Assembly (NCBI RefSeq): GCF_000247815.1
Contig: NC_021685.1
Span: forward strand, 17,210,955 to 17,274,954
Direction: 5' to 3'
Length of the DNA stretch: 64,000 bases
From: Ficedula albicollis
Taxonomy: Eukaryota; Chordata; Aves; Passeriformes; Muscicapidae
In this document: positions 1-13,133 of the stretch, piece by piece
Layout: each line of letters begins with the position of its first letter
Numbering within the stretch: the stretch's first letter is position 1
Notes under the pieces: model-generated
What the model saw: the letters and a program-made list of their open reading frames with translations, nothing else
Database searches by the model: none
What the model was told of the DNA's origin: nothing
Position numbers and translations under genes: made by a program

Positions 1-1615
1 TTCAAACCACATTTTTCTGCTCTTGCTGTTTGCAGTGTGGAGGCAGATGGAAGTTGGGTTTGATAGCAAAATGCATGTTAATGTTGTGCTCTTTAGAGAA
101 AATGTTTCCAGTCTGTAGATAAGGAAATAGCAGCAGCCTGCACTGGTGAGTTCTGAGCACTGTGAAATGTGGGGAGCTTTAGTGCACAGGGTGCTGAACT
201 GAGAGGGTCAGAAACCTTCCTCAGCTGGCATGGAATGGTTTTGCACAGTGATACAGGACAGGGAGTGTGGATGCCAATGAGCCTCTGATCTGACCAACCC
301 CCAGAGTCTGTGGAAGCCTGAGGTTCCTCTGGAAAGCAGCTAAAAAATGAAACCTGTGGTTTGCAGTATAAATCCAAATCTTTTCTGGAGCACAGATTCC
401 ACTGGAAGCTCAGCAAATCATTAAAGCCTTGAAATGCCCTGGTTTAACCTCTCAGAGAAGCAGGGCCCTGGGGGCTGGTGAGCTCTGGGAGCAGAAGGGC
501 CCCACCAGAGCTGCTGTGGGGCAGAGGAAAACCCACGTGCTGCTCTCAGCATCCAGGAGAAGGGACAGAGCTGCACTGGGCTGGCCCTTTCTGAGAGAGG
601 AGAGGGATTGGCAGGTTTGGGACAAGCAGCAGCTCCAAACAGTCCCCTTGTTCCCTTGTAGGAGTGAAACTGCTCAGGCCCAGCCTTGCCAGAGCACCCC
701 ACACCCCTCATCATTTTACCACACGATGTCAGCGTGAGGCCCTCAGAAAAGAACAGGAGGGTGGATGTTTTTAGGGTCGTTTTCTTTTTCCAGGGAGTGT
801 TTTTGCTATCTGCCAGTCCCATGTGAAACCTCCCACACTGCCCCCACAGCAGCTGAGCTGCTTTTCTTCACTACCTCCCCTTCTCCTGGTGATGGGAGGC
901 AGAGCCTGGTTCAGAGTTAGGCTGTTTATCTAAATCAAAGCCTTAAAACAACTGAACAGCCTAAAAACTAAAAGAATTTGGGGACACCTCTGAGACACAT
1001 GGAAAGAGAAGGAAAAGATGAATCCAGGCAAAAGGGGCAAACAGGATTCCTTTGAGTAGAATGTAACCTTTGTGTTTTGGCTGCCTGCCCCTCTCTGTGG
1101 GCAGTGCTTCCAGCAGAGGCCTGGGTATCTTTGCTCAAATAAGGAAATTAACTCCAGGAGTGTGGTTTAACCCAGTGGCTGTGTCAGAGGGGCTCATTCT
1201 TCCTGCAGGGTATTTTCCAGCCTGTTCCATGCCTCTCTTTGTTTACTGGTGATTATAAAACCCTGAAGAAAAGTGTAACTAGAATCTCCCCTGCTAAATG
1301 TTGTTTCTGCTAAAGGATCCGAGGAATTGGAAAATCCAGATCCAGCTGCATTGTGCCCTAAGTTTTTCTAAACTCTGGAATATTTTCCTATGATTGTAGC
1401 AGGAGGGTGGATTCTGTTTGTACTGCACAGCTTGCTGTCCATGAGATTGTAATTTCCTGAGTGGATGGTTGAGGGAGCCATAATCTTGCAGAAATGCACT
1501 GTACAAGCATTGCTGTAAATGCTTTCCTCTGGAAATGCTGATATGGAGAAACAGCTCTTGATTTCTTGAGGTCTGAACTGCTGAAACATCTGATTTCTCC
1601 CTGCTGCTCCCACAG
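1..1615 (+). other. DNAJC18 intron (no exon seen)
   Basis: This stretch precedes the exon at 1616 and ends in a pyrimidine-rich acceptor. I see no conserved reading frame that fits the missing DNAJC18 J domain or membrane segment, so the upstream exons are probably outside the window. Confidence 0.6.
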
Positions 1616-4600
1616 GTCCATAGGCCACGTTGTCAGCAGAGAAACAGAGAACTTGCAGGTGCCTTACTATGTTGATAAAAACTTTGAAAAGAATTATCAA
1701 GGAGCAGAACTTCAAGAGCTTGAGAAAACAGTTGAGAAAGATTACATAGACTACATTCAGACCAGCTGCTGGAAGGAGAAACAGCAAAGTAAGTTATTTC
1801 TGGCCCAGGGGTGTTTCAGGGGCTGGGGGCTGGTTGTGCCTCACAAAGCTCTGCTGTTTTTAGCCTGTTTCCAATCCTTGTAACATCTCAGCCTTGCTCT
1901 GGTTTAAGGTGTCTCACATCTGCTCTTAACACTGAACTTGCTATTCTTGAGATCTGTCAAAATCCATTTTAAGTGATTCTGAGAGATGAGTGGAAAGTAG
2001 ACTTCACCATTTGAGTCGGTTTTTTCCACTCAGGTTTTATGCTTGAATAACCCTTAGTGATGTTTTAAACATACAACCCACCACATTTATCTAGCCCTGA
2101 CAGATTGCTAGGCTGGAAAAGATCTTGAGACATCACCTATTCCATGTTTCCTTTGCTGGAGCAAAATCAGTTTTGCTTTGACTGGCTCCACAAGAAGTTT
2201 CTGTAACTTTTTCCTTCAGATTTCTCCAGGAGAGTCCAGAGCGTGCCCAGGTGCTCTTGGCTCCCTGGGCTGTGTTCCTGGTGTCAGTTTTCTGAGCATG
2301 CTTCTGTGGTTTGGGTGTTATTTGCATTTTCTATCTTTAGCTGAGTTGAAGATCATGTTTTTCACCATTTTCAAGTCTTTCAAAAACAAGAATTAGATGC
2401 AGAAAGGAAGAACACAGATGTGAGCATTCAAAATCAAAATGCAAAATTCTTACTCGGCCCTGAGTGGATCAGTGGCACAAATAAAGGCATGTTGACCTCA
2501 TATTTTATTGCTTGTTAATTGCTACTAATCTGGTTCATTGAAGAGACAGCAAATTCCTGCTGCTTGCAGGATGATAACAGAAATCACAAGGAGGAGCTTA
2601 GGCTGGGATGTTGTGACTGGTTTGTTTTATTCACTTAAAGAGCCCATCACCTTCAAATGAGTCAACAGTGAGTAGTGCTGTGTGTAAAGGAAGCTGGAAC
2701 AAGCTGTGTGAATGCTCAGGAGCATTTCACACACTGGTGGGGGTTTTAAACTGCTCTGTGCAGAGCAGCCCTCAGCACACTGCTAAAAAGTGCCTTTGCA
2801 CTTGTTTTCAGTTTCTTCACCAATTTATCTGAAGAAGACATTTAATCTCATTTAATCCTAAAGGAGAGGTAAAATAGTGTTGCTGACTCCAGGTTCTTTA
2901 CAGGTATTTGATGGGAAGGCTTGTTTTGGCTTATTTTGCATAAAAGTTACCAATCCTGCTTTTAAAGAGAAATAAAAAGACGTAGGCTCTGAAGTTAGTA
3001 AGGAAAAGATATAATATAAAACTATCCTGCAGTTCTTGGTGTGTTTGATTGGTGAACTTTGAGTATGTGTGGCTGGCAGGAGCAGCCTCCAGGGATAATG
3101 TGGATGTTCATACTCATAAATGTACACTTGCTAAAGGGGAGTTTATTTCTTACAGAAAAATCCCTTGGATTGACCTGGTGCAGCTGGAAGTCCCCACATT
3201 GTCTCTTTCACAGAGAGCTGGAGCTGAGGAGAGCCCAGCCCCAAAGAGGGGACAGGGTTTGTGAGTCAGAGAGGGGAGATGATCCAGCCTGCAGTGCCAA
3301 GCCCTGCTCCTCCAGAGCTTTGTGCACTCAGGGGCTGTGTTAGTCACCAGCTGCAAATACATTTACAGCAGCCACGGTTAGCATAGCCTGGGGCCACACT
3401 GTCATTAAAAACTCACATTTTCAGAGTGCTTCCCATCCAGGCCATAGCTGGGACTGGGCTGACCTTAGGACAGCCATGTTTGTAAAAATAAACTCTGAAT
3501 ACAGGACAGAGTGCTGGGGAAGAGTTCTGCAGATGCTGAGGCAGTTCTTAGTCAGCTGTTGCTGCACAGTGTTGGTCCCTTAATCCTTGCTGAAGTGTTG
3601 GACTCAGTGTGGTGAGCTTTTTGTCAGTTGAATGTCTATTTATAGTGTATTTGTTGTGTTTACTGAGGGCACGTTTCCCTTGAGCACCAGCAGAACAGGC
3701 AGAGGTGAGTAGTTCAGGAATAGCTTGGGTTTTAAAGTCCTTGATTTTAAGACTTGAAAAGCGTTACCTGCTGTCCAACAACCTTGAGGAAAACCTTTAA
3801 AATATTGGATTGGTTGTACCTTGCTCAGCCAGTCAGTTTTGTAGTGCTGCACCAGGCTGCTCAGCAGAGCAGCGTGTGAAAGTTGGCTGTGCTGTGGGTT
3901 TGGGTCTTCTGAAATCTGTGGCACAGTTAAATTCAAAAAAGGTTCCCAGGTTTTACAGGAGGTGGTTCAGCTGGGGTGGCTCAGTTGTAAAGTGAGGCTG
4001 CAGAGAGGTCACAGAGAGGCAACTGAGAATCTGGATAAATATCACAGAATCATGGAATGGTTTGGATTGGAAGGAACCTCAAAGCTCATCCAGTTCCACC
4101 CTGCACTGTCCCAGGCTGCTCCAGCCCCAGTGTCCAGCCAGCCTGGGCACTGCCAGGGATCCAGGGGCAGCCACAGCTGCTCTGGGCACTTGTGCCAGCC
4201 CTGCCCACACTCACAGGGGGAATTTCTTCTGTATATCCAGTGTAAATATAGTAGGAATTCAGAACCTCCTTGAAGAAAAGGCTTCAAAGGAACCACTCTA
4301 TGAAAGATTGAAACCCACAAGGAACAAATGTGATTGAATGAATGCTGTCAAAAGTGCAGGGAACAATTTTCCTCAATTGGATAAATGTAAACTGAGATTC
4401 TCTACTGCACAGCTCCAGGGACTCTGGGCTCAGGGACAATTACCTGAGCCTGGTTTTTACTGGAGACTTGACAAGGCTGTGCCCAGCACTGCTTGAGTGG
4501 TATTTTGGTTATAAACCTGTAAATGGATTCCTGCTCTAAAATGAGCTCTTCCTGCTTGTCAGTTTGTGAAGCTTTTCAGTGAGTGGGAGGAGGGTTAAAT

Positions 4601-5292
4601 GGCTTTAAATTTCAGTGGGACAGGGGCAGAGGACGTAAGGCATGAAAGGATCTATTGAAGTTCTTTCCAGTCTGAATAATTTGGTAAAATGAGGGGCTTG
4701 TAAGGTGTATAAAAGCTCTTTGAAAAATTGAGTGTCATCAGGTAGCCTGTGCTTACGGAGATGTTGACCTTTTCAGAAGTAAATTACTGCTCTTCTCCTC
4801 GGTGCATCTAATCCTGCAGCCAAATGATTCTGCAGGGAGAAACCTATATTAAGACTTCCTCAGCTAATCAGCAAAAGAAACTTCTCTGAAATACTGGGAG
4901 GAAATAATTTAAACAATGGGATTATTTCAGTTTTATGTGGCTTTTGAGAAGAAGGGGAACAAAATGCAAAGTACATTTGAGATTGTTAATGAAAGGGCAG
5001 GGAGGCCTTTCTGACGAGTCCCTTGGGTAGCTGTTCACCTCCCTGGCTTCAGTACCCACCAAAATTAAAATTTAAAAGTGCCACAAGGATAACAAAGCAC
5101 TTAGAAACAGTTCTTTAAAGGAGGCTGAGGGCTTCACCCTAATGCATCTTTTTCTTTCACCTTCCAGAGTCTGATTTGTCCAATTTGGCCAAGCTCTACA
5201 GAGACGAGCGGTTAAAACAGAAGGCAGAGTCCCTGAAACTTGAGCACTGTGAGAAGCTCTCCAGTCTGATTGGGATGCACAAAGGGGGCTGA
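1616..5292 (+). CDS. DNAJC18: DNAJC18, last two coding exons (5' part outside the window)
   Basis: Two exons join cleanly: 1616-1788 (acceptor CAG, donor GTAAGT) and 5168-5292, ending in TGA at 5290-5292. The joined peptide holds the C-terminal DUF1977-type region of the DNAJB12/DNAJB14/DNAJC18 family, with the stretches [24 protein letters not shown] and [15 protein letters not shown]. The family consists of ER-membrane J-proteins whose J domain stimulates Hsp70; this tail follows the membrane segment. The J domain and the transmembrane segment are not in the window and must lie in exons upstream of base 1. The first base of exon 1616 completes a split codon, so an upstream exon is required. 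Identity rests on the tail sequence and on the neighbours PROB1, MZB1 and SLC23A1, which accompany DNAJC18 in human. DNAJB12/14 paralogues are the alternative but fit the synteny poorly. Confidence 0.93.
1789..5167 (+). other. DNAJC18 last intron
   Basis: Intron between the two DNAJC18 exons, GTAAGT to CAG. It holds a CR1 tail at 4041-4255 and otherwise shows nothing I can name. A possible very old CR1 scrap lies near 2110-2165. Confidence 0.85.
4041..4255 (-). mobile_element. CR1 LINE 3' fragment
   Basis: The plus strand starts with ATCACAGAATCATGGAATGG and runs on through the AGGCTGCTCCAGCCCC-like and CCACAGCTGCTCTGGGCA-like parts of the avian CR1 3' region. This is the reverse complement of the element, whose own 3' end carries the ATTCTRTG-type tail, so the copy is 5'-truncated and on the minus strand. 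It lies within the last DNAJC18 intron. Confidence 0.9.
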
Positions 5293-7152
5293 GCAGGATG
5301 CACACCTAATGTACTTTTATTTATTGCTGTTTTCACTTAGGTTTTTCTTTTCCTTCGTGTGAAAAGGGAAGGAGTCTGTTGTAAAGTCTGGATATTGGAG
5401 TCCCTCTGCAGGGAGGGGCCAGCACGAGCTGCAGGGCTGCTGTTGCTGTAATATATCCTGTACATTAGATTTGGTTCCAAGGACCAGTGGCACTTTGTAA
5501 ATTCGTTCCCCAGGACGCTGAGCTCAGACCTGTCTGCCTGGGCTGTGTGTGCTTCCCAGGAGAGCAGGCTCCTCCCGGCTTCCCTCATTTCCTGCCATCT
5601 GCAGCTCCCCGGATCCCCGGGCAGCGCCCTGCTGGGGCTGCTGTCACCTCCCCCTGTCCCTCGGGGCTGTGCCACCGGCCTGGGGTGGTTCCCGTGCAGG
5701 AGGGACTGTCCCTGCCCCAGGGGAGGCACATTCCCAGCTCTCCAGGGGAGGGCTGTGCCCATCCTGACACCAGCACGGGAGTCTGGGAATTGCACCCATT
5801 CCAGTGCCAGACTGTTGGGAGAGCAGAGCTGTGCTCATTCCCTCCTCTGTTTCCAGTGGCAGATTTTGAAGCTGGCTATTCCATTCTGGTTTTTATCTGC
5901 ACACTCCCCCCAGCTCTCCCCAGGGCCCTGCTTTTTTCCAGTACAGTTCTCATGTAGCATATTTTTACTCTGTTGAGCAGCTATGAATGTTTCACTGTAG
6001 ACATGATATTGCAAAGAAAAAGATCCATGTGGCAATGTCCTGGTTTTTCTTGATCCTCCTTTACACAGCCAGGCCTTGAGGGGCAGGTTGATGCTGGGTT
6101 GTCCTTGTGAGCAGCAAGTGTTAGACCAAGGTTAGGCCAGTGTTGCTCCAGCTGAGCACCATGAACCCCCTCAGGCAGGCTGGTGTGTGCCCTGCATGGA
6201 ACGAGCTGCTTTTCCAGAAAATTCCTGCCTGTGGTGGGGGCTCCCAGAGCAGCACTGCTCCCCCCTGACCCTGGGAATGGCAGGCAGGGACACCTGAGCA
6301 AGGCTCTGCTGCTGCCACACGCCTGAAACTCGAGTCACACAGGATGCACAGGTGGTCTTGGCTGAAGCCTAGGGAGGTTTCAAAAGCTTGGGAAATGCCA
6401 GGATTAAACCTGCCTTTAAAGCTCAGACTGGCTGCGTGCTGAGCACTGGTGCAGTGCTGTAGGAGTCCCACTGGATGGAATTGGGGGTGTTGGTGCCACA
6501 GTGTGTCACCTGCTTGTCCCTGTCCCATCCATGCTGCTCTGGGACGTTTGGCAGGAAAGGAAGCTGGAAAAAAAAAAAACTTTTCTGGGTTTTGCATGAG
6601 GATGAGGGGTTGGTTTGAGGTCTGGTGCTTCTGCACATGAACCCTAAACATCCCAGCTGGGAGGAGAACATTGCACAGACAGCAACAGTGCTGTGGTGGG
6701 ATGTCATAAAAGGGAAAAAAAACAACATAGTGACTCTGTAAATTTCATTTTTATACCCCATTTGTAGGAAACCTTGTTAGGAACGAGGGAAAGTTGAGTA
6801 GAATTTTTGGGGTACCTGGAACAGGAGAAGCACCAGTGAAAAGGGCATTTTGAAGGGGTTGGTGTGGACCCTACCACACCAATTCTTAGTGCCAGATTTT
6901 AAGGGCAAGAATGAGTGATGACACTTTGGTGGCTGGCAGAGCAGGCAGCCTTGATTCTGGTATTTCCCACTTTTGGGCACATGAGTGTACAAAAAGTGAA
7001 AATAATGTTGCTTTTTATATATTAAATAGCTTGTAGAATATCTTAGAAATCTGTTAGAGTGGTTGGACTTCGTTGCAGAGTTGGGATGTTCCCTGTCATT
7101 CCTGGGAGGCTGTGGAGGGATGCGGGTAGGGAGATGAAATCCAGCGACTCAC

Positions 7153-7249
7153 AATGTCCTGCACGGAGCTCAAACTCCTCCACAGCGTTTTGCACTGAAA
7201 CCAGATTGTACCTTTCATCCAAAGATCTCGAGGACTTGATGGAGACCTC
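7153..7249 (-). other. Candidate unassigned exon on the minus strand
   Basis: Read on the minus strand, 97 bases lie between a good acceptor (GTGCTTCCCGCAG) and a strong donor (GTGAGT). One frame gives a peptide that looks ordinary and hydrophilic, including SIKSSRSLDERYNLVSVQ and AVEEFELRAGH, and the frame stays open on both sides. I do not recognise the protein. It runs opposite to DNAJC18, so it would need its own gene. It may be a chance open frame inside a 3' UTR. Confidence 0.25.
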
Positions 7250-7576
7250 CTGCGGGAAGCACAATCGGCTGGGAAATGCAGGAGGGAGGTAAAGCATGCC
7301 CAGAAGCAATAAGTGTTTTGTTCTAGGCAGGGTCAGGGTGCTGAGAGGGAGGGCGTGGGGGCTGTGCGGTGACAAACGGGACAAGTTGTGTTTGCTCGGT
7401 GCTCCGCAGGGAAAAGGAGAATCCTCTCTGGAGCCCCCGCTGGGGAAATGCACCGCTGAAATAATCCACAGGGAATTTGGGATTGTCTGTGGGGCTCTGA
7501 CGGGAGAGGCTGCTCCTGGCTGCACCACGCGCTTGAACGCGGGTTTGTCTGTGTATATATATTTATTTATTTTTAA

Positions 7577-7582
7577 ATTAAA
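7577..7582 (+). terminator. ATTAAA polyadenylation signal
   Basis: ATTAAA follows an AT-rich run and precedes a GT-rich element within 30 bases, the usual layout of a cleavage and polyadenylation site. Most simply it ends the DNAJC18 transcript. Confidence 0.45.
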
Positions 7583-7647
7583 GACGTGACATCGCTGTGC
7601 TGTCCGTGTGGTCCGAGCCTGGCGCCGGGGGTGGCGGGGACGGGCCG

Positions 7648-7684
7648 NNNNNNNNNNNNNNNNNNNNNNNNNNNNNNNNNNNNN
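7648..7684. other. Assembly gap (37 N)
   Basis: Run of N followed directly by 55 C. The same 17 bases, GTGGCGGGGACGGGCCG, occur on the left at 7631-7647 and on the right at 7742-7758, so the gap and C run probably lie between two copies of one overlap. Confidence 0.95.

Positions 7685-7739
<55 letters not shown>
7685..7739. other. Pure C run, 55 bases, probable assembly artefact
   Basis: Uninterrupted C directly after an N gap and between two copies of the same 17 bases. See the C-run findings. Confidence 0.85.
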
Positions 7740-7741
<2 letters not shown>

Positions 7742-7808
7742 GTGGCGGGGACGGGCCGGGGGCCCGGGAGGGGGGAGGCGGCGGCGTTTGGCACGGGGTG
7801 AGGGACGT

Positions 7809-8417
7809 GGGACACGGGACACGGGACACGGGACACGGGACACGGGACACGGGACACGGGACACGGGACACGGGACACGGGACACGGGACACGGGACACG
7901 GGACACGGGACACGGGACACGGGACACGGGACACGGGACACGGGACACGGGACACGGGACACGGGACACGGGACACGGGACACGGGACACGGGACACGGG
8001 ACACGGGACACGGGACACGGGACACGGGACACGGGACACGGGACACGGGACACGGGACACGGGACACGGGACACGGGACACGGGACACGGGACACGGGAC
8101 ACGGGACACGGGACACGGGACACGGGACACGGGACACGGGACACGGGACACGGGACACGGGACACGGGACACGGGACACGGGACACGGGACACGGGACAC
8201 GGGACACGGGACACGGGACACGGGACACGGGACACGGGACACGGGACACGGGACACGGGACACGGGACACGGGACACGGGACACGGGACACGGGACACGG
8301 GACACGGGACACGGGACACGGGACACGGGACACGGGACACGGGACACGGGACACGGGACACGGGACACGGGACACGGGACACGGGACACGGGACACGGGA
8401 CACGGGACACGGGACAC
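7809..8417 (+). repeat. (GGGACAC)n satellite, 87 copies (copy A)
   Basis: A 7-bp unit, GGGACAC, repeats 87 times without a visible variant. GGG recurs every seven bases with four-base spacers, which satisfies the usual G-quadruplex rule. As 7 is not a multiple of 3 and the unit makes no stop codon, long meaningless open frames appear in several frames on both strands. Confidence 0.97.
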
Positions 8418-8522
8418 GGCCGAGGTCTCGGGATCGGAATCGGGGCTGGGATTGGGATCGGGATCGGGATCGGCGCCAAGGACTGACAGCCCGCCCCTCT
8501 GTGTGAGGGGCCCCCGCCCCGC

Positions 8523-8717
8523 GGGAACGGGAGTGGGAATGGCAACGGGAGTGGGAGTGGGAGTGGGAGTGGGAGTGGGAGTGGGAGTGGGAGTGGGAAT
8601 GGGAGTGGGAGTGGGAGTGGGAATGGGAACGGGAATGGGAGTGGGAACGGGAACGGGAGTGGGAATGGGAATGGGAGTGGGAGTGGGAACGGAATGGGAG
8701 TGGGAGTGGGAGTGGGA
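8523..8717 (+). repeat. GGGAGT/GGGAAT/GGGAAC hexamer repeat (copy A)
   Basis: Imperfect 6-bp tandem repeat of the form GGGARY, G-rich on the plus strand, just downstream of the 7-bp satellite. It accounts for the alternating Ser-His-type open frames on the minus strand. Confidence 0.9.
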
Positions 8718-9380
8718 TCAAGGGTTGGCAATGGGACATGGGACAGGCAATGGGACACGGGACTGGGAATGTGACCAAGAGGTGGGAACAGGACCGAGGG
8801 CTGGGAACAGAACAGGGCATGGGGTGGGAACAGGGGTCTGGGAACGGGGCTTGGAACAGAACAGGGATCTGGGACAGCCCTGTGGCACCCTGGCACGGGT
8901 GGGTCCCTGTGTCACACAGCACCCCGGGCTGTCCCAGTGCCGGGGCTGCTGCCGAGTCCCAGATGCCCAAATCCCTCCTGAGCCCCAGAGGCGGCTCCGG
9001 AAGCCCCTGCCAAGCTGGGCCAGTGTTTCCTGCTCCTCCGGAGTTGCAAAAAGTAACTCCAGCGTGGGAGAGGCACATCCTGCTTTTGGCAGCTACCAGC
9101 AGCCTTCCTCCTCACCATCCTCCTCCTCACTGCCCGTGCCAGGCTTGCCAGCGCTGAGGTGAGCACGTACCGAGCTGGCACGCAATCCAGGTTAATAAAC
9201 AAATGCAGTGGTGAGGCCACAGGCAGTATCACGCTGGCTTAACCATAAATCAGTGTTGAATTAGCAGGTCTGGCTCAGGCAGGGTCTCCCTGCTGCTCTG
9301 TTTGTGCCCCACAGGCTGCTCCCACGCACAGCCCAGCTGCTCTGGGTGCTGGGAGCTGCTGGTTGGGATTCACCTGGCAG

Positions 9381-9620
9381 GGGCAGGGACACCTCCCACT
9401 GTCCCAGGCTGCTCCAGCCTGGCCTGGGACATTTCCAGGGATCCAGGGGCAGCCACAGCTGCTCTGGGCACCCTGTGCCAGGGCCTCAGTGCCCTCTCAG
9501 GGAATAATTCATTCCCAAAATCCCACCCATCCCTGCCCTCTGGCAGTGGGAGCCATTCCCTCTGTCCTGTCCCTCCATCCTTTGTCCCCCGTCCCTCTCC
9601 AGCTCTCCTGGAGCCCCTGT
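9381..9620 (-). mobile_element. CR1 LINE 3' fragment (copy A)
   Basis: Plus strand shows the reverse complement of the CR1 3' part: GGCAGGGACACCT, TTCCAGGGATCCAGGGGCAG, CCACAGCTGCTCTGGGCA, then the CCCTCTCCAGCTCTCCTG block. The extreme 3' tail is missing. An identical copy lies 4716 bases downstream. Confidence 0.85.
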
Positions 9621-9837
9621 CAGTGCTGGCTTGTCCAGGTGAGCACCCCCAGCTCCCTCAGTACTCCAACACCTGTCCTTGGCACAGTCCTGGCTGCTGC
9701 TGCTCCTCTGACACCAGGTCCTGCTGAAATCACCACGGTCACAGTGACAACAGCTGTGACAAGTGACACAGCAACACCGGAGGCTGCGAGGGTGGCAGGA
9801 GAGCGGCACCGGACACCCGGCTGTGCGTCCGGTGTCT

Positions 9838-9985
9838 GTCCGGTGTCTGTCCAGTGTCCGTCCAGTGTCCATCCCCTGACCATCCAGTGTCCATCCAGTG
9901 TCCATCCCCTGTCCATCCCCTGTCCATGCAGTGTCCATCCCCTGTGCATCCACTGTCCATCCACTGTCCATCCCCTGTCCATCCT
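9838..9985 (+). repeat. 11-bp minisatellite, first block
   Basis: Monomers close to CAGTGTCCATC and CCCTGTCCATC alternate. The block is cut off by a repeated 195-bp piece (9696-9890 recurs at 9987-10181, offset 291). Confidence 0.85.
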
Positions 9986-10128
9986 CGCTGCTGCTCCTCT
10001 GACACCAGGTCCTGCTGAAATCACCACGGTCACAGTGACAACAGCTGTGACAAGTGACACAGCAACACCGGAGGCTGCGAGGGTGGCAGGAGAGCGGCAC
10101 CGGACACCCGGCTGTGCGTCCGGTGTCT

Positions 10129-10806
10129 GTCCGGTGTCTGTCCAGTGTCCGTCCAGTGTCCATCCCCTGACCATCCAGTGTCCATCCAGTGTCCATCCCC
10201 TGTCCATCCCCTGTCCATCCCCTGACCATCCAGTGTCCATCCCCTGTCCATGCAGTGTCCATCCCCTGTCCATCCCCTGTCCATGCAGTGTCCATCCCCT
10301 GTCCATCCCCTGTCCATGCAGTGTCCATCCCCTGTCCATCCCCTGTCCATGCAGTGTCCATCCCCTGTCCATCCCCTGTCCATGCAGTGTCCATCCCCTG
10401 TCCATCCCCTGTCCATGCAGTGTCCATCCCCTGTCCATCCCCTGTCCATGCAGTGTCCATCCCCTGTCCATCCCCTGTCCATGCAGTGTCCATCCCCTGT
10501 CCATCCCCTGTCCATGCAGTGTCCATCCCCTGTCCATCCCCTGTCCATGCAGTGTCCATCCCCTGTCCATCCCCTGTCCATGCAGTGTCCATCCCCTGTC
10601 CATCCCCTGTCCATGCAGTGTCCATCCCCTGTCCATCCCCTGTCCATGCAGTGTCCATCCCCTGTCCATCCCCTGTCCATGCAGTGTCCATCCCCTGTCC
10701 ATCCCCTGTCCATGCAGTGTCCATCCCCTGTCCATCCCCTGTCCATGCAGTGTCCATCCCCTGTCCATCCCCTGTCCATGCAGTGTCCATCCCCTGTGCA
10801 TCCCAG
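10129..10806 (+). repeat. 11-bp minisatellite with a 33-bp higher-order unit
   Basis: From 10251 on, three 11-bp monomers (one beginning GCAGTGTCC and two CCCCTGTCCAT) form a 33-bp unit repeated about 17 times. As 33 is a multiple of 3, it gives long open frames with an 11-residue period on both strands; these are not genes. The array runs straight into a C run at 10807. Confidence 0.95.
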
Positions 10807-12487
<1,681 letters not shown>

Positions 12488-12489
12488 AC

Positions 12490-13133
12490 GGGACACGGGA
12501 CACGGGACACGGGACACGGGACACGGGACACGGGACACGGGACACGGGACACGGGACACGGGACACGGGACACGGGACACGGGACACGGGACACGGGACA
12601 CGGGACACGGGACACGGGACACGGGACACGGGACACGGGACACGGGACACGGGACACGGGACACGGGACACGGGACACGGGACACGGGACACGGGACACG
12701 GGACACGGGACACGGGACACGGGACACGGGACACGGGACACGGGACACGGGACACGGGACACGGGACACGGGACACGGGACACGGGACACGGGACACGGG
12801 ACACGGGACACGGGACACGGGACACGGGACACGGGACACGGGACACGGGACACGGGACACGGGACACGGGACACGGGACACGGGACACGGGACACGGGAC
12901 ACGGGACACGGGACACGGGACACGGGACACGGGACACGGGACACGGGACACGGGACACGGGACACGGGACACGGGACACGGGACACGGGACACGGGACAC
13001 GGGACACGGGACACGGGACACGGGACACGGGACACGGGACACGGGACACGGGACACGGGACACGGGACACGGGACACGGGACACGGGACACGGGACACGG
13101 GACACGGGACACGGGACACGGGACACGGGACAC
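12490..13133 (+). repeat. (GGGACAC)n satellite, 92 copies (copy B)
   Basis: Same 7-bp unit as copy A, 92 perfect copies preceded by a partial unit at the C-run edge. What follows it matches what follows copy A at a constant offset of 4716 bases. Confidence 0.97.

Larger units (their letters stand above)
5293..7600 (+). other. Probable DNAJC18 3' UTR
   Basis: About 2.3 kb follow the DNAJC18 stop with no recognised coding exon on the plus strand. ATTAAA signals lie at 7021-7026 and at 7577-7582; the second is followed by a GT-rich stretch (CTGTGCTGTCCGTGTGGTC, from about 7592), a good cleavage context. The 3' end is therefore inferred near 7.6 kb. A candidate minus-strand exon at 7153-7249 overlaps it and is listed separately. 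The late signal could instead belong to an unseen gene such as SPATA24. Confidence 0.5.

Noticed and set aside
2110..2165. Old CR1 scrap
   Set aside because: GGCTGGAAAAGATCTTGAGA resembles a CR1 3' end, but the match stops after about 50 bases and is too weak to list.
7043..9162. Very long open frames on both strands with periodic [14 protein letters not shown] or SHSHSH peptides
   Set aside because: They arise from the stop-free 7-bp and 6-bp repeats and cross N and C runs; the composition is purely that of the repeats.
9296..9738. Protein gene with poly-Pro and [15 protein letters not shown] peptides
   Set aside because: The frame lies in a CR1 fragment and is duplicated together with it; no family resemblance.
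10251..10800. CRISPR-like regular array
   Set aside because: Units are contiguous tandem monomers without unique spacers, in a vertebrate genome; this is a minisatellite.
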